In this document: positions 42,242 through 52,351 of the stretch, piece after piece | Layout: each line of letters starts with the position of its first letter | How positions within the stretch are numbered: the stretch's first letter is position 1 | Assembly (NCBI GenBank): GCA_022792885.1 | Contig: JAAWBX010000004.1 | Span: 1-64,000, forward strand | Origin: Lachnospiraceae bacterium | GTDB taxonomy: Bacteria; Bacillota; Clostridia; Lachnospirales; Lachnospiraceae | DNA: 64,000 bases | Direction of reading: 5' to 3' | The notes under the pieces: generated by a model | Databases searched by the model: none | What the model saw: the letters and a program-made list of their open reading frames with translations, nothing else | Told to the model about the DNA's origin: nothing | Made by a program: the position numbers and the translations under genes

Positions 42242-43372
42242 TTAACCATTCAGATTATCTATCAGTGCATCAATTGCCTTTCCGTGGTCAAAGATGATTG
42301 GCGGGAGCTTGCGGGACAGACCCTTGTGAATACGACAGTCAATGAAAGAAGCATATCCACAGTCTTTCAGTTTCTCCACTGCAGCAATCAGTTCCCCTTT
42401 GCTCTCCACAGCTTTTCCCACCGTATAATATCCACAAGCTTCGGCAATCTTCGTAAAGTTCACCAGATGTCCTGCTGATGGTTGACCACCCACCGATTCA
42501 TTTGCTCCGTTGTTCAGTACAATATGCATGAAGTTAGGCGCAGACAGTTTACTTACCATCGTCATGGCTCCCATGTGCATAATCGCCGCAGAATCGCCGT
42601 CAAGAGCGACCACATGGCGATCAGACTTCTCTAAAGCGATACCGAAAGCCACTGAACTTGCGTGCCCCATGGAACCGACATTCAAAAAATCGTGCGCTTT
42701 CGTCTCATTCCGCTTCTCCCGCAGGAAGAAAAGCTCTCTTGTAGTCCTGCCTGTCGTGGCTGAATAGATTGTATCGTTTGGCATATGGTCAAGGATAACC
42801 TCTATCGCCTCTTCCCGACTCATGGGATAAACAGCATCCACACTGTTGGACTTGTCCGGTGCGGCCATGACACCCTTTGGAGCAACCAATCCATACGGCT
42901 GTCGTTTCTCGATGCAATACCTTACTGCACTTTTCACAGACACCCTGAATTCCTCATCCGAATCAGTAAGAACTGCGTAAGGAATATGCATGATGTCAAG
43001 AATAGCTCCCGTGATCTCTCCCTGAAGCCTGTGCTGAGGATGGTTTGGCTCTGTATCACTCTGCCCGCGCCAGCCGATAAGCAGAAGCATTGGAACCGAA
43101 TACACATTTTTATCAACGAGAGATACCAGCGGATTAATTGTGTTTCCTTCGCCGCTGTTCTGCATATATACCAGCGGAATCTCACGACTGGCGAAATAAT
43201 GACCCGCCGCTAATGCGACTGCATTTCCTTCGTTTGCCGTAATGACATTCCGATCCCCGCAATGCACTAAGGCATAATTGCAGAAACCGTTCAGGTAGGA
43301 ATCCGGTACACCGGTGAAATAGGTCACGCCGTTTTCTGTCAATGTCTTAAAGACCTTCTCCTGGTCAAGCAT
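42242..43372 (-). CDS. Phosphonopyruvate/sulfopyruvate decarboxylase-like ThDP enzyme
   Basis: 376 residues. N-terminal Pyr domain with GVPDSYLNGFCN and NEGNAVALAAGHY (activating Glu), C-terminal PP domain with the ThDP motif DGDSAAIMHMG...NGANESVGGQP. Closest layout is AepY. No PEP mutase or phosphonate transaminase gene lies nearby, so the real keto-acid may differ. The start codon abuts the stop of the aldo/keto reductase. Confidence 0.82.
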   Translation of the reverse strand: MLDQEKVFKTLTENGVTYFTGVPDSYLNGFCNYALVHCGDRNVITANEGNAVALAAGHYFASREIPLVYMQNSGEGNTINPLVSLVDKNVYSVPMLLLIGWRGQSDTEPNHPQHRLQGEITGAILDIMHIPYAVLTDSDEEFRVSVKSAVRYCIEKRQPYGLVAPKGVMAAPDKSNSVDAVYPMSREEAIEVILDHMPNDTIYSATTGRTTRELFFLREKRNETKAHDFLNVGSMGHASSVAFGIALEKSDRHVVALDGDSAAIMHMGAMTMVSKLSAPNFMHIVLNNGANESVGGQPSAGHLVNFTKIAEACGYYTVGKAVESKGELIAAVEKLKDCGYASFIDCRIHKGLSRKLPPIIFDHGKAIDALIDNLNG

Positions 43373-44353
43373 TTACTTTCTCTCACCTCCTACACTTCCT
43401 TTACCTTTATACAAGGTAAAATACTCAGGACTATCTCCCTTTGTGATCTGCCATGCCTGCTCAAATGCATTCACTACATCTTCCGGCAGTGGTCCGGCCT
43501 TCACTGAAGCCATGTTCTGCCTCAGATGATTCAACTTGGATGCACCGATCAGAATAGCATCCCCCCTATTGCCGTCTAGCATGGAGTGGTACACCAACCA
43601 ACGGTAAGTCGCTTCGGTACTTATGATTCTATTCTTCTCTGCTGCGATCTTAATCATATCGACCGCATCGAAGAAGCTCTTCTTCCAATAGCGCCCCTGA
43701 TAATTGGGCCTATGAGTGAAGCGACCATCTGCAGGAACGTCCTCAAATTTTCCATAGCGACCGGTCAAAAGCCCTCCGCACATAGGATTGTAAGCATAAA
43801 AACGAAGTCCATAATTGTACAGGCAGGCGTTCAGCTCTGCCTCTGCTCTCCGGGTCAGAGGATTATATACGCCCTCAAATACGGTTGGCTTCACCCAGCC
43901 ATGCCTGTCACAAATGTGCCAAACATCGGCTACCATCCATGCGGGAAAATTAGAAAGTCCGAGCTCTCTATATTTTCCCTGGTCATGCAAATCCGCCATA
44001 GCAGATAAAACTGACTCCACCGGTGTCGTAGGATCCGGAAAATGCAAAAATACGGTATCTACTGAGTCCAGTTTCAACCTCTTAAGGCTCTCATTAACCT
44101 GCTTATACGCCGCATCCGTATTCAGTTTTCCACTGATGCGAGGGTTTACCTTCGTGGCTATCTTGAAGGGACGGTTCAAATTCGACAGCACCTCACCAAG
44201 CAAACGCTCACAATTCCCTTCATTGTATACATAGGCCGTGTCTAATTCATCATATCCGGCATCCAGGAAAGTGTTTATAAACTGTCCTACATCCGGTTGG
44301 AATACAGATTCACCGAACGTCATCGTGCCTAAGATTAGGTTTACATCACGCAT
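43373..44353 (-). CDS. Aldo/keto reductase
   Basis: 326 residues. Catalytic tetrad visible: Asp and Tyr in DELDTAYVYNEG, Lys in IATKVNP, His in FLHFPDP. NADPH site near the C-terminus (ILIGASKLNHLRQN). Family resembles AKR7-type aldehyde reductases. Probably reduces an aldehyde produced by the adjacent decarboxylase. Confidence 0.92.
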   Translation of the reverse strand: MRDVNLILGTMTFGESVFQPDVGQFINTFLDAGYDELDTAYVYNEGNCERLLGEVLSNLNRPFKIATKVNPRISGKLNTDAAYKQVNESLKRLKLDSVDTVFLHFPDPTTPVESVLSAMADLHDQGKYRELGLSNFPAWMVADVWHICDRHGWVKPTVFEGVYNPLTRRAEAELNACLYNYGLRFYAYNPMCGGLLTGRYGKFEDVPADGRFTHRPNYQGRYWKKSFFDAVDMIKIAAEKNRIISTEATYRWLVYHSMLDGNRGDAILIGASKLNHLRQNMASVKAGPLPEDVVNAFEQAWQITKGDSPEYFTLYKGKGSVGGERK

Positions 44354-44367
44354 TTCATCGCTCCTTA

Positions 44368-45702
44368 CTATAAATTTTTCACCAGTTCATCAACGGTAGA
44401 TTTTCCTTCATATACTGCATTGAACACCTTTTCTCTGACAACGGGATTGACATCGGCATACTCCATCAAGCCATCGTATCTGTCACAGAATTCCTCATCT
44501 GTCAGCGGATTCTCTGGTTCTCCTTTCGGGAAGTCCACACGTTCAGTAAATGAGCCATTCTTCGTCTTGATGGTTACCACTGCCGCCTGTATTTCGGGAA
44601 AGACGGAGCTGAGTGCTTCATCAGCGCTTACTCTGACCTTTTTCGCAAGTTTCAAGATGTTAGGTTGTTTCACCGCTTCCTCTGAAAATTCCTGCAACCC
44701 TGCCTTCCCGTAGATCAAACCTGCCGCCGTTGCATAGGGGATACTCATCTTGGCGCTGTAGCTTCCGGGGATATCCGTGTGGTCATGGCCTGCCACGGCG
44801 AGATCATAGGTGCGAATGTCTATTTCCGTCACATCCTCGGATTTTAAGGAGCCTCTCATGTGAATCGCCGCTTCCACAGCGGGATGTGTATATCGGCAAG
44901 AAGCGTAAGGCTTTGTGTATGATTTCATGACAGCATATGTACCGTTCAACAGCACCTGTCTCAATTCCACATCCTCTTTCCCGGTCATCATCCTGAAAAA
45001 TCCTCGCCCACCTAGCGGATCTGCATGGCCTTTAAAACCACTCTTGCCGAGCTGTAAACTCGTCAGCGCCAACAGAGCCGTCTTTGCCACATTATACGGT
45101 TTCAGTTCGCTTCCGCCATCCAGCGCTTTCAACATTCCGCCGGCGGCTACACACGCACTTGCAAATGCCCGAAAACGCTCCTCATCCGAAAAGCCAAGCA
45201 TATATGCCGCCGCCAATGTCGTTCCGAGCGTTCCACAGGTTCCGGTTGCATGATAGCCCATTGCCTTATGCCTTGGCTGAATTGATACGGCCATCGTATG
45301 GGAGGCTTCATAGCCGATAATGACTGCTCTCAGCATCTCCTCCATTCCAATCCCGTACCGTTGGGAAAGCGGAATCAGAAGACTGAATATTGGAGAACCT
45401 AAATGAATAATGCCTGAATTCGTGCCATCATCGAAATCCAACGCATGCCCATTCAGGCCGTTCAGGAACACAGCCTCTTTGAGAACCAGATTTTTTCCGG
45501 TTCCTATTGCTTTGAGCTTCCCTTCCTCCGGCTGTGCGAAAGCATAGTACTTCTCCAGTTTATCTCTCTGAAACTTTGCTCCTGCGCAAGTCACTGCCAG
45601 ATAGTCAAGAAGACTTCTCCTTGCCCTTGCCATGACTTTAGCCGGAATCGGCGTTTTCCACACGCCATCAATTGCCTCTAAAAATTCTAATGATCTATTC
45701 AT
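44368..45702 (-). CDS. MmgE/PrpD family protein
   Basis: 444 residues, with AGGGAGA upstream. N-terminal LDYLAVTCAGAKFQ, FLNGLNGHALDFDDGTNSGIIHLG and GMEEMLRAVIIGYEASHTMA are characteristic. Members include 2-methylcitrate dehydratase and cis-aconitate decarboxylase. First gene of the operon, so it may act on the entering tricarboxylate- or itaconate-like acid. Confidence 0.9.
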   Translation of the reverse strand: MNRSLEFLEAIDGVWKTPIPAKVMARARRSLLDYLAVTCAGAKFQRDKLEKYYAFAQPEEGKLKAIGTGKNLVLKEAVFLNGLNGHALDFDDGTNSGIIHLGSPIFSLLIPLSQRYGIGMEEMLRAVIIGYEASHTMAVSIQPRHKAMGYHATGTCGTLGTTLAAAYMLGFSDEERFRAFASACVAAGGMLKALDGGSELKPYNVAKTALLALTSLQLGKSGFKGHADPLGGRGFFRMMTGKEDVELRQVLLNGTYAVMKSYTKPYASCRYTHPAVEAAIHMRGSLKSEDVTEIDIRTYDLAVAGHDHTDIPGSYSAKMSIPYATAAGLIYGKAGLQEFSEEAVKQPNILKLAKKVRVSADEALSSVFPEIQAAVVTIKTKNGSFTERVDFPKGEPENPLTDEEFCDRYDGLMEYADVNPVVREKVFNAVYEGKSTVDELVKNL

Positions 45703-45944
45703 TGGATCTCCCTACTACTCCCACAGCAGTACCCCTGTGGAGAAATGTTTATCAATATAACAATCTTTTGCCTATAACTTTGACAACAAAACAGCTCGAC
45801 TTTTTGCTTTTCGCATTTTTTTGTGCCGGTCTATTTTATCTTCCACGGTTTTCCACCTGATCGCCGTTCCCATCGTTCCTGCACCATCTATCAGCAATCT
45901 CAACAGGGAAAAGCGGAGCGGACTTACTCTTCGCTTTCGTGCTC

Positions 45945-46412
45945 TATGTTCTTCTTCCCGGGGGCAACGCCTTTTCTCCGGCCATGTATATCGTCACAGG
46001 ACTAAACAGAAGCAGGGTTATGAATGTATAGATAATCACAAGGATAAACGTCTTATAAATCCATGTGCAGATTGGCACAGCCGTATCGCTCTTTAATAAT
46101 CACCGCAGAGATTGAAACCAATCCGCCAATGAATATCAGCAGAAATAAACTCATGTACTTCGCGCCATCCTTGCCGAGCCTAGCAGTAAACACCGTGAAC
46201 TTGAAGAAGTAATCGAGAATGAACGGCAGAAGAATGATTATGGGAAGCCAAAATCCCTGCCAGCCTTCTCTAAATGTATCCTTTAACTCTTCGGCCATTT
46301 TCGACAGCTTCCTGTCTTTCCTCCACATAACCACGACTTCCTGCCTAGGGATAAACGCTGTGAAGTAATAAAAGGCGACTAAAAGGTGACGGAAGAATCC
46401 GTACAAAACCAC
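45945..46412 (-). pseudogene. TRAP-type permease relic
   Basis: The frame 46053-46412 has GFWLPIIILLPFILDYFF and LFLLIFIGGLVSIS, and after a frame change near 46085 FILVIIYTFITLLLFSP continues to a stop at about 45945. The pattern suggests the middle of a TRAP large permease, but the match is loose. Truncated and frameshifted. Confidence 0.5.
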
Positions 46413-47033
46413 TCAATACCTGACGGCATCAACACCATACCAACACATACTTTCACCATCTCAATCTGCGCCTCCAGAGGTAAGCATGATCAGTGCCTGA
46501 TTATTGAGCACTGTGGCATCTACAGCCGGGGCGTGTGTAAGCTCCTCTTCCACAACCTTCTCGTAGTTGAATGGCCTTTTATCTATCGGAAGCAGCGACA
46601 ATGCCAGATCATATTCGCCATATTCCATGCCCTCCGCCAATTCTGCCGTCGTCCCCTCCTAGACAATCAGTTGCATACCGGGATGGAGGGATTGAAACTT
46701 CTTTGCAATCACGAGCATCATAGATGCCACACGGTATGGAGCCGCACCGATGATGAGGGAGCCGGTTTTATATAAAACTAAGTCTGTAAAACTGTTCTCC
46801 ATCTGATGCTCTATATCAAGTATCTTCTTCCCGGCTTCAATGTACACACAACCTGCAACGGTTATCCTTACGTCACCGTTTGTGCGATCAAAGAGGCCAA
46901 GACCTACTTCCTCCTCAATCTTCTTAATGTATTGAGATAAAAACGGTTGAGTGATGTTAAGAATATCAGTAGCTTTAAAGAAAGAGCTTTCACGAGCTAA
47001 AATCAGAACGTATTTTAATTGTTTTGTGTTCAT
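46376..47033 (-). pseudogene. LysR-family regulator, interrupted
   Basis: Starts at ATG 47033 with the classic wHTH MNTKQLKYVLILARESSFFKATDILNITQPFLSQYIKKIEEEVG. An in-frame TAG at about 46659 breaks the effector domain just after PGMQLIV; the same frame resumes EGTTAELAEGMEYGEYDLALSLLP and then needs a second frame change near 46470. Probably the former regulator of the catabolic operon. Confidence 0.85.
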
Positions 47034-47145
47034 ATAATATCGTATCTTTTTCTTTGTCAAATTTGTTTGCAACCCAGCAATTAGAAACATAAACACAGTA
47101 GACGAAAACTTCTTGATATGCTCCCGTTACAATCCTGTCTTACAT

Positions 47146-47397
47146 TCATTCATCCAGATAATACTGTAAAGTATCTGATACATTCATTATCACTACACCT
47201 TTTGACTTTACATACTCATATAGGAGCACAATATTGTTTTGGGCCGTTTCATCTACATTCGCATAATAGTCGCGTCCCATAAATACAAGCCAACCGCCCT
47301 TATTGATGAATAAAAATATCTTCGTTTCATACACAATCTTCTCATTTATTATCTTACACCTACTTTGCATGTCCAAATCTGAGCATCTGCCATACAC
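47146..47397 (-). pseudogene. Polysaccharide-deacetylase-like C-terminal fragment
   Basis: 83-residue frame starting inside the flippase gene. Its second half GGWLVFMGRDYYANVDET and YEYVKSKGVVIMNVSDTLQYYL resembles the end of a polysaccharide deacetylase. No catalytic domain upstream, so it is a remnant. Confidence 0.45.
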
Positions 47398-48775
47398 TTT
47401 TTATCAATGATCGATTTGCGAATAGAGCATATGCAACGGAAATAAAAAGAGAAGTAAGATAGAGTGCGAATCGATTTGAATAATAAGCACCCAGTACAAT
47501 TGCTCCTACAAGAAAAGATACACAGGCTATTTTTCTTTCTATTCGCATCTTAACTGTTCGATTCACGTCAAAAAATCTGATAATAAACATTATCGAAAAA
47601 GCTATCAAACTTGAGATAGATGCTGCATAAAGTCCAATTTTATTAACGAGTAATAAATCACATAGCAGGTTAATAACTGCTGCACTGATAGAAGTTATTG
47701 CAACTTTTTTTGACTGCTTTGTCGCAATATATATGCAACTATACATGCCAACCAAAACTCTGAACAGCATCGCATACATAAGAATCAACACCTGATTATA
47801 GCCATCCCTATATTTAACATTCACTAATAGCGGATAGATAAACGGCATCAATGCAACAACTACAAAACAAGCTGATGAGAATAGACCGAACATAGTTGTC
47901 ATCATCTCAGACAAAAATTCATCACGATCCTCATCATCATAATGAAGTGATACAGTTTCCGTCCACGACAAATTCACAACATTGTAAAATGTTATAAAAA
48001 CATTTGAAAATTTGCTTGCAACAGTGAAAATTCCATTTGCTGCCACCCCAATAAAATGAGAAATAACTAAACGGTCTGATGAGTTAACAACCCACCATGC
48101 CAAATTATTTGGAACCAGTGGAAAAGAATACTTACAAACTTTAGAAAACAATGATCTATCAAATTTTTTTATCAAAAAGTATTTCCAACTTTTTGTAGCA
48201 ATCAAAAGGTATACCATTGTAATTACTTGAGCTAAAATCGTAGACAAAAATAATCCTGACAACCCCATTCTCAATGGCACCAACGTTATCAGATTAAAAA
48301 TGACTGTAAACCCCGCTGACAAAAAACTAGCAAAAGCATATTTTCTTATTTCTCCTAACCCTCTTGCAAATTGAAGCAAAACTGCCGTAAACAAGTGTGT
48401 TACAACATATAGCAGAAGAAACCACGAATGATTAAGCAACAGAAATGGCACAATAAGACAAAATAGTAGCAAAAAAAATATCGCTTGTGCAAAAGTCCCT
48501 GAAATGACTGTTGTAAAAAGACGTTTTTGCTCGTCCTGCTTATTACGAACATCCAACATATAGCGAAAAAACCCCTGATCTATTTGCATATTTACCAGCG
48601 GAAGTAAAAGCGTTGCATAAGTAACCAGTAAATCGAATACTCCATACTCAGTGGTATCTAAAACTGATGTATACAATGGGAGCATTAAAAAACTAATACC
48701 CTGTGTACAGATTTTTCCAATCGTCAATATTGCAGCATTTCTTGCCATGCTTTTTTTCCGATTAGTTTCATCCAC
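47360..48775 (-). CDS. Polysaccharide flippase (Wzx/MATE-like)
   Basis: 471 residues from a GTG start behind AAGGGGGTG. About twelve to fourteen membrane helices, with the N-terminal pattern GKICTQGISFLMLPLYTSVLDTTEYGVFDLL typical of PST flippases. It moves undecaprenyl-linked repeat units across the membrane. Last intact gene of the polysaccharide operon. Confidence 0.88.
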   Translation of the reverse strand: MDETNRKKSMARNAAILTIGKICTQGISFLMLPLYTSVLDTTEYGVFDLLVTYATLLLPLVNMQIDQGFFRYMLDVRNKQDEQKRLFTTVISGTFAQAIFFLLLFCLIVPFLLLNHSWFLLLYVVTHLFTAVLLQFARGLGEIRKYAFASFLSAGFTVIFNLITLVPLRMGLSGLFLSTILAQVITMVYLLIATKSWKYFLIKKFDRSLFSKVCKYSFPLVPNNLAWWVVNSSDRLVISHFIGVAANGIFTVASKFSNVFITFYNVVNLSWTETVSLHYDDEDRDEFLSEMMTTMFGLFSSACFVVVALMPFIYPLLVNVKYRDGYNQVLILMYAMLFRVLVGMYSCIYIATKQSKKVAITSISAAVINLLCDLLLVNKIGLYAASISSLIAFSIMFIIRFFDVNRTVKMRIERKIACVSFLVGAIVLGAYYSNRFALYLTSLFISVAYALFANRSLIKSVWQMLRFGHAK

Positions 48776-48788
48776 AAATTCACCCCCT

Positions 48789-49970
48789 TCAACATCGTGT
48801 TCTTTTATGCATTATTCCTCTTATTATGCGAATTAATTTTCGTTTTATATAATTTGTTTTACCGAATACAGTATATTTGCGTAATACATACTCACTGCCT
48901 TTTTCTCGCCAATCATTCCAGAAATCATCTCTGTTGGCTGGCTTAATAGGCGCACATCTCAAATTAATTTGATGCTTGATAGCAATATCGATATCTCTTT
49001 CCTCAAGACGCACATCTTCCCTCACAGCATCAATGAACTTCTGTCCCTTATCAGTGTTTATCTTCACAAATGATATACCTACATCATCATCAACCGTAAG
49101 ATCATCTATTCCCCAAAAATCTCCTAAAGTGATGTCTGAAACCCTTTCTTTAGAGACAAACCCACATTGAAAACAGGAATCCCTGATTATTTGTTTCCCC
49201 AAATACAATGAAAAGAAGGGTTCGTCGTCGCGCCTTGCCCTTTCATAAAGAGAATGCTTTAACTTTACAGCAATATGATGTTGTTTCCATCCCAATTTTT
49301 TCGTCCGAAAACACACAGAACATGCAGAGTCATTTTTTTCTTTCTCAATATAGCGGATGTATTCCTTAAAAAAACCTGGACTTACATTCCCTCCACATAA
49401 AACATCCACCACCATCAAATTATCAGTATTAATACGCCCTAAGAATAATCTCAAGCCAGCACATTGACATGGCGTACCAGTAAATAGCACATCATCCCCA
49501 TCCAACAAATGCTGTTTCACTTCGCCAAACACGAATAACGTATCACTTTGGATATACTTAGACTGCATCATTTCATCACGGTCTGATGCTTCCTTTGAAC
49601 ATATGTGCTTTACCGAAAAATCATCATTCCATACTACTCCACAGACATATCCTTCGTTGGATAAAAAATAGCTTGATAAAACATAAAACATTCCACCAGA
49701 TGAACTGCTTTTTCTAATTTTATCGTCTTTGATCCTTGCTGAATAGACACAGTTTGGCCTTTGATTTTGCAATAATTTTTTTGTATGTTCCTCAACTGCA
49801 GGACAGACTGAAAAACATTTGTTACAGTTAATACATTTGTCAGCACTAAATTGCGGGTATGCAAATCCCCTAACATCGTATTGCATATGCAGTGCATCAT
49901 ATGCGCATATATTAACACATGCACCACAACCATAACATTTGGGGGAATCTATAATCATTTCAAGCTTCAT
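48789..49970 (-). CDS. F420-dehydrogenase-beta-like iron-sulfur protein
   Basis: 393 residues from ATG 49970 with GGAG eleven bases upstream; an ATG at 50006 overlapping the previous stop is possible. Two 4Fe-4S sites: CYGCGACVNIC and CINCNKCFSVC. Further KSSSSGGMF, TGTPCQCAG and FRTKKLGWKQH fit the FrhB/FdhB family. Often adjacent to pyruvyltransferases in surface polysaccharide loci; likely a reductase of a sugar or pyruvate. Confidence 0.8.
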   Translation of the reverse strand: MKLEMIIDSPKCYGCGACVNICAYDALHMQYDVRGFAYPQFSADKCINCNKCFSVCPAVEEHTKKLLQNQRPNCVYSARIKDDKIRKSSSSGGMFYVLSSYFLSNEGYVCGVVWNDDFSVKHICSKEASDRDEMMQSKYIQSDTLFVFGEVKQHLLDGDDVLFTGTPCQCAGLRLFLGRINTDNLMVVDVLCGGNVSPGFFKEYIRYIEKEKNDSACSVCFRTKKLGWKQHHIAVKLKHSLYERARRDDEPFFSLYLGKQIIRDSCFQCGFVSKERVSDITLGDFWGIDDLTVDDDVGISFVKINTDKGQKFIDAVREDVRLEERDIDIAIKHQINLRCAPIKPANRDDFWNDWREKGSEYVLRKYTVFGKTNYIKRKLIRIIRGIMHKRTRC

Positions 49971-50005
49971 ACAATTCTCAACTCCAATCAGTATTCTTTC
50001 CAGCA

Positions 50006-51151
50006 TTATTTCAATGAATTTAAAAGATATTCGATTGATAATTCTCGATTAGTTTTTAATATAGCATCACAGTTCTTAAAGCCACCAGATTCAATATATA
50101 TCAGTCTACCATCATTTGCTTGCTCAGTCAGCACTTCAATCTTCTTAAGATATTCAAAAATTCTATTGTTACGTATGCTATGTTTTCCTTTCAAAGGAAC
50201 AACATAAAGCTCCTTTTGGAAAACTGCGGAAAACACCGTCGCATGAAATGAATTCGTAAACACAGCTTTTGAGCTTGCCAAAAGCTTCAGAAACTCAGAT
50301 GGACCTACAATTGCTTTGGGAACTTCTGTATATCCCTTCGCTTTTGCATATTTAGGAACCAATCTTGGATTCAACAGTTTCCAGCCGCGTTTTATTGCTT
50401 CTTTCATTGCAAAGCTTTCTAGTTCAGGTTGTTCAATAACCGGATAATAAAAAGCATATGGTTGTGAAGGACAAACATCATCCGCTTTTTCCAGCAGATC
50501 AAACCATTCATCTACTGTAAACAGTAATACAGGATCAACAACCGTTTGACAACGTCGTTGAGTAAGCTCCTCAATCAAGCTCTTGTTATTTTCTTCTCTA
50601 ACCGAAAGATGCCCTATGTGCTGCAATTTCTCTCCTATTTCTGCTTTTAGTTTTGGGCTAATACTATTTGAACTCATGCCCAAACTCGGAGCATATGAAA
50701 TTCTTTTTTTAGCGTCATTAGCAAAAAGAAGGAAAAATGTCTCATCTAATCCTGTTATATTATAGTTCCATATTTGATCGCTTCCGCAAATAAAGGCATC
50801 ATAACACATATTGAGTTTTTTCATCTCAGCACATGTATGGAATATTCCTGCATCTGAATCCAATATCATATCATGAAACGAACTAAATTTCTCACTAACA
50901 AGACGCAAATGTTGCGATGTATTAAACAACATATCACTACTTAAAGAACGCAAATTTTTAAGTATGTTTTTTATTGAATTATTTTTTTCTTTTCTTTTAT
51001 ATGAAGAGATTCTGTCTTCAATTTTTGCATTCCTATAATCTATAAGAAAAGCCTCAAATCCACTATAACGTAATTTAGTAACAAGGGCATATGCTTGAAG
51101 AGATGCCCCGTAATTCTGCCCATTATGAACAGTTACTACTCCAACTCTCAT
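50006..51151 (-). CDS. Polysaccharide pyruvyltransferase family protein
   Basis: 381 residues. Starts MRVGVVTVHNGQNYGASLQAYAL and has ICGSDQIWN, FTNSFHATVFS and SVREENNKSL, the family hallmarks. Transfers pyruvyl ketal to sugars of surface polymers. Its stop overlaps the potential start of the next gene. Confidence 0.88.
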   Translation of the reverse strand: MRVGVVTVHNGQNYGASLQAYALVTKLRYSGFEAFLIDYRNAKIEDRISSYKRKEKNNSIKNILKNLRSLSSDMLFNTSQHLRLVSEKFSSFHDMILDSDAGIFHTCAEMKKLNMCYDAFICGSDQIWNYNITGLDETFFLLFANDAKKRISYAPSLGMSSNSISPKLKAEIGEKLQHIGHLSVREENNKSLIEELTQRRCQTVVDPVLLFTVDEWFDLLEKADDVCPSQPYAFYYPVIEQPELESFAMKEAIKRGWKLLNPRLVPKYAKAKGYTEVPKAIVGPSEFLKLLASSKAVFTNSFHATVFSAVFQKELYVVPLKGKHSIRNNRIFEYLKKIEVLTEQANDGRLIYIESGGFKNCDAILKTNRELSIEYLLNSLK

Positions 51152-51176
51152 CTTAATTACACTCCTAAATGAATAA

Positions 51177-52325
51177 TTAGGACTTACACTCTATGCTATT
51201 AGTCGCAATCAGGCTAATGAACATCACAGGCATCCAAAACGTAAAATTCGTATATCCCGTCAAGAAAAACAATGGTACAAAGAATGAAATCATAAGAATA
51301 GAAATAAAAAATCTCTTCTCTCTTTTTCGCATAAAAATACGAAGCAGTATTAAAAGGACTACTACAGCCCCTAATATACCTTGGTCTGCAATGAATTCAA
51401 TAAATGAATTATGTACAGCATTACCGACTAACCTCCACGAATATTCTGACGCAGAACCTATTCCTGAGCCAATTAGCGGACTGTAAAAAAAACCATTAAA
51501 CCCTGCCGCCCATAATCTTAATCTGACATCTGATCCATAGCTTTCAAAATTCATCATTCGTTGAAACATAGGTAATGACTGAAAAAAATTATATATGACA
51601 ATAACTGCTACCAACAACAAACCAATTAATACAACCTTTTTTATTATACTCTTATCAACCAAAATCATCTTCCCTATAACAAAAGCAGTAATCAAAAGAA
51701 TTGTTAAAAAACTACCTCTTGAACTCATTATAAAAACGGCAAAAAGAGATAGAATACAGAACACTGAATTTCTTATTTTACCTTTTTCTGAGTAAATTAT
51801 CCTATAAAAAGCTATAGAAAATGCCGGAAGAAAAAAGGCAGATAGATAATTCTGATCCTTAAAGAAATCACCATAGTTTATACTTGCTCTTCCATGGGAA
51901 TCGACTCCAAATCCAAACAGATATCCTGCTATAATCATAGCCACAATAATAAAAGAAAACGCAACATAAAATGATAGTATTCTATTCATATATTTTTCAT
52001 TTATATATACGTCCCCAATCCAAATACAAACCACACAAGTTATAGAAAATGTCAAAACACGGGATTGTGTAAAATTAATTATATTGGAACTCAAAGTTGA
52101 TACTATTCCCAGCAGTATTAGTAATAGCACCAAAAGAAAACTTTTCACATCATATTTGTGTTTAGTAAATAACGAAACCAAGAACACAATACTTATCGGT
52201 ATGATCGTATACTCAAACGGGGCTCCAAATTCATAACCGTTAAATATATATAAAACCAAGAAGAAACAAAAGCAAAAAGTAAAAGCTTCTTGTATGCCTA
52301 CTCCTCTTACAAATCTAATTTTCAT
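51177..52325 (-). CDS. O-antigen ligase/polymerase-like membrane protein
   Basis: 382 residues with about ten to eleven membrane helices. The large external loop near the C-terminus holds PLIGSGIGSASEYSWR and VHNSFIEFIADQGILG, the Wzy/WaaL pattern. Likely polymerises the repeat unit. Confidence 0.85.
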   Translation of the reverse strand: MKIRFVRGVGIQEAFTFCFCFFLVLYIFNGYEFGAPFEYTIIPISIVFLVSLFTKHKYDVKSFLLVLLLILLGIVSTLSSNIINFTQSRVLTFSITCVVCIWIGDVYINEKYMNRILSFYVAFSFIIVAMIIAGYLFGFGVDSHGRASINYGDFFKDQNYLSAFFLPAFSIAFYRIIYSEKGKIRNSVFCILSLFAVFIMSSRGSFLTILLITAFVIGKMILVDKSIIKKVVLIGLLLVAVIVIYNFFQSLPMFQRMMNFESYGSDVRLRLWAAGFNGFFYSPLIGSGIGSASEYSWRLVGNAVHNSFIEFIADQGILGAVVVLLILLRIFMRKREKRFFISILMISFFVPLFFLTGYTNFTFWMPVMFISLIATNSIECKS

Positions 52326-52351
52326 TGGTCTCAGGTCTCCTAATCATTCTA

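Noticed and set aside
46386-46775. 129-residue plus-strand ORF
   Set aside because: Antisense to the LysR pseudogene.
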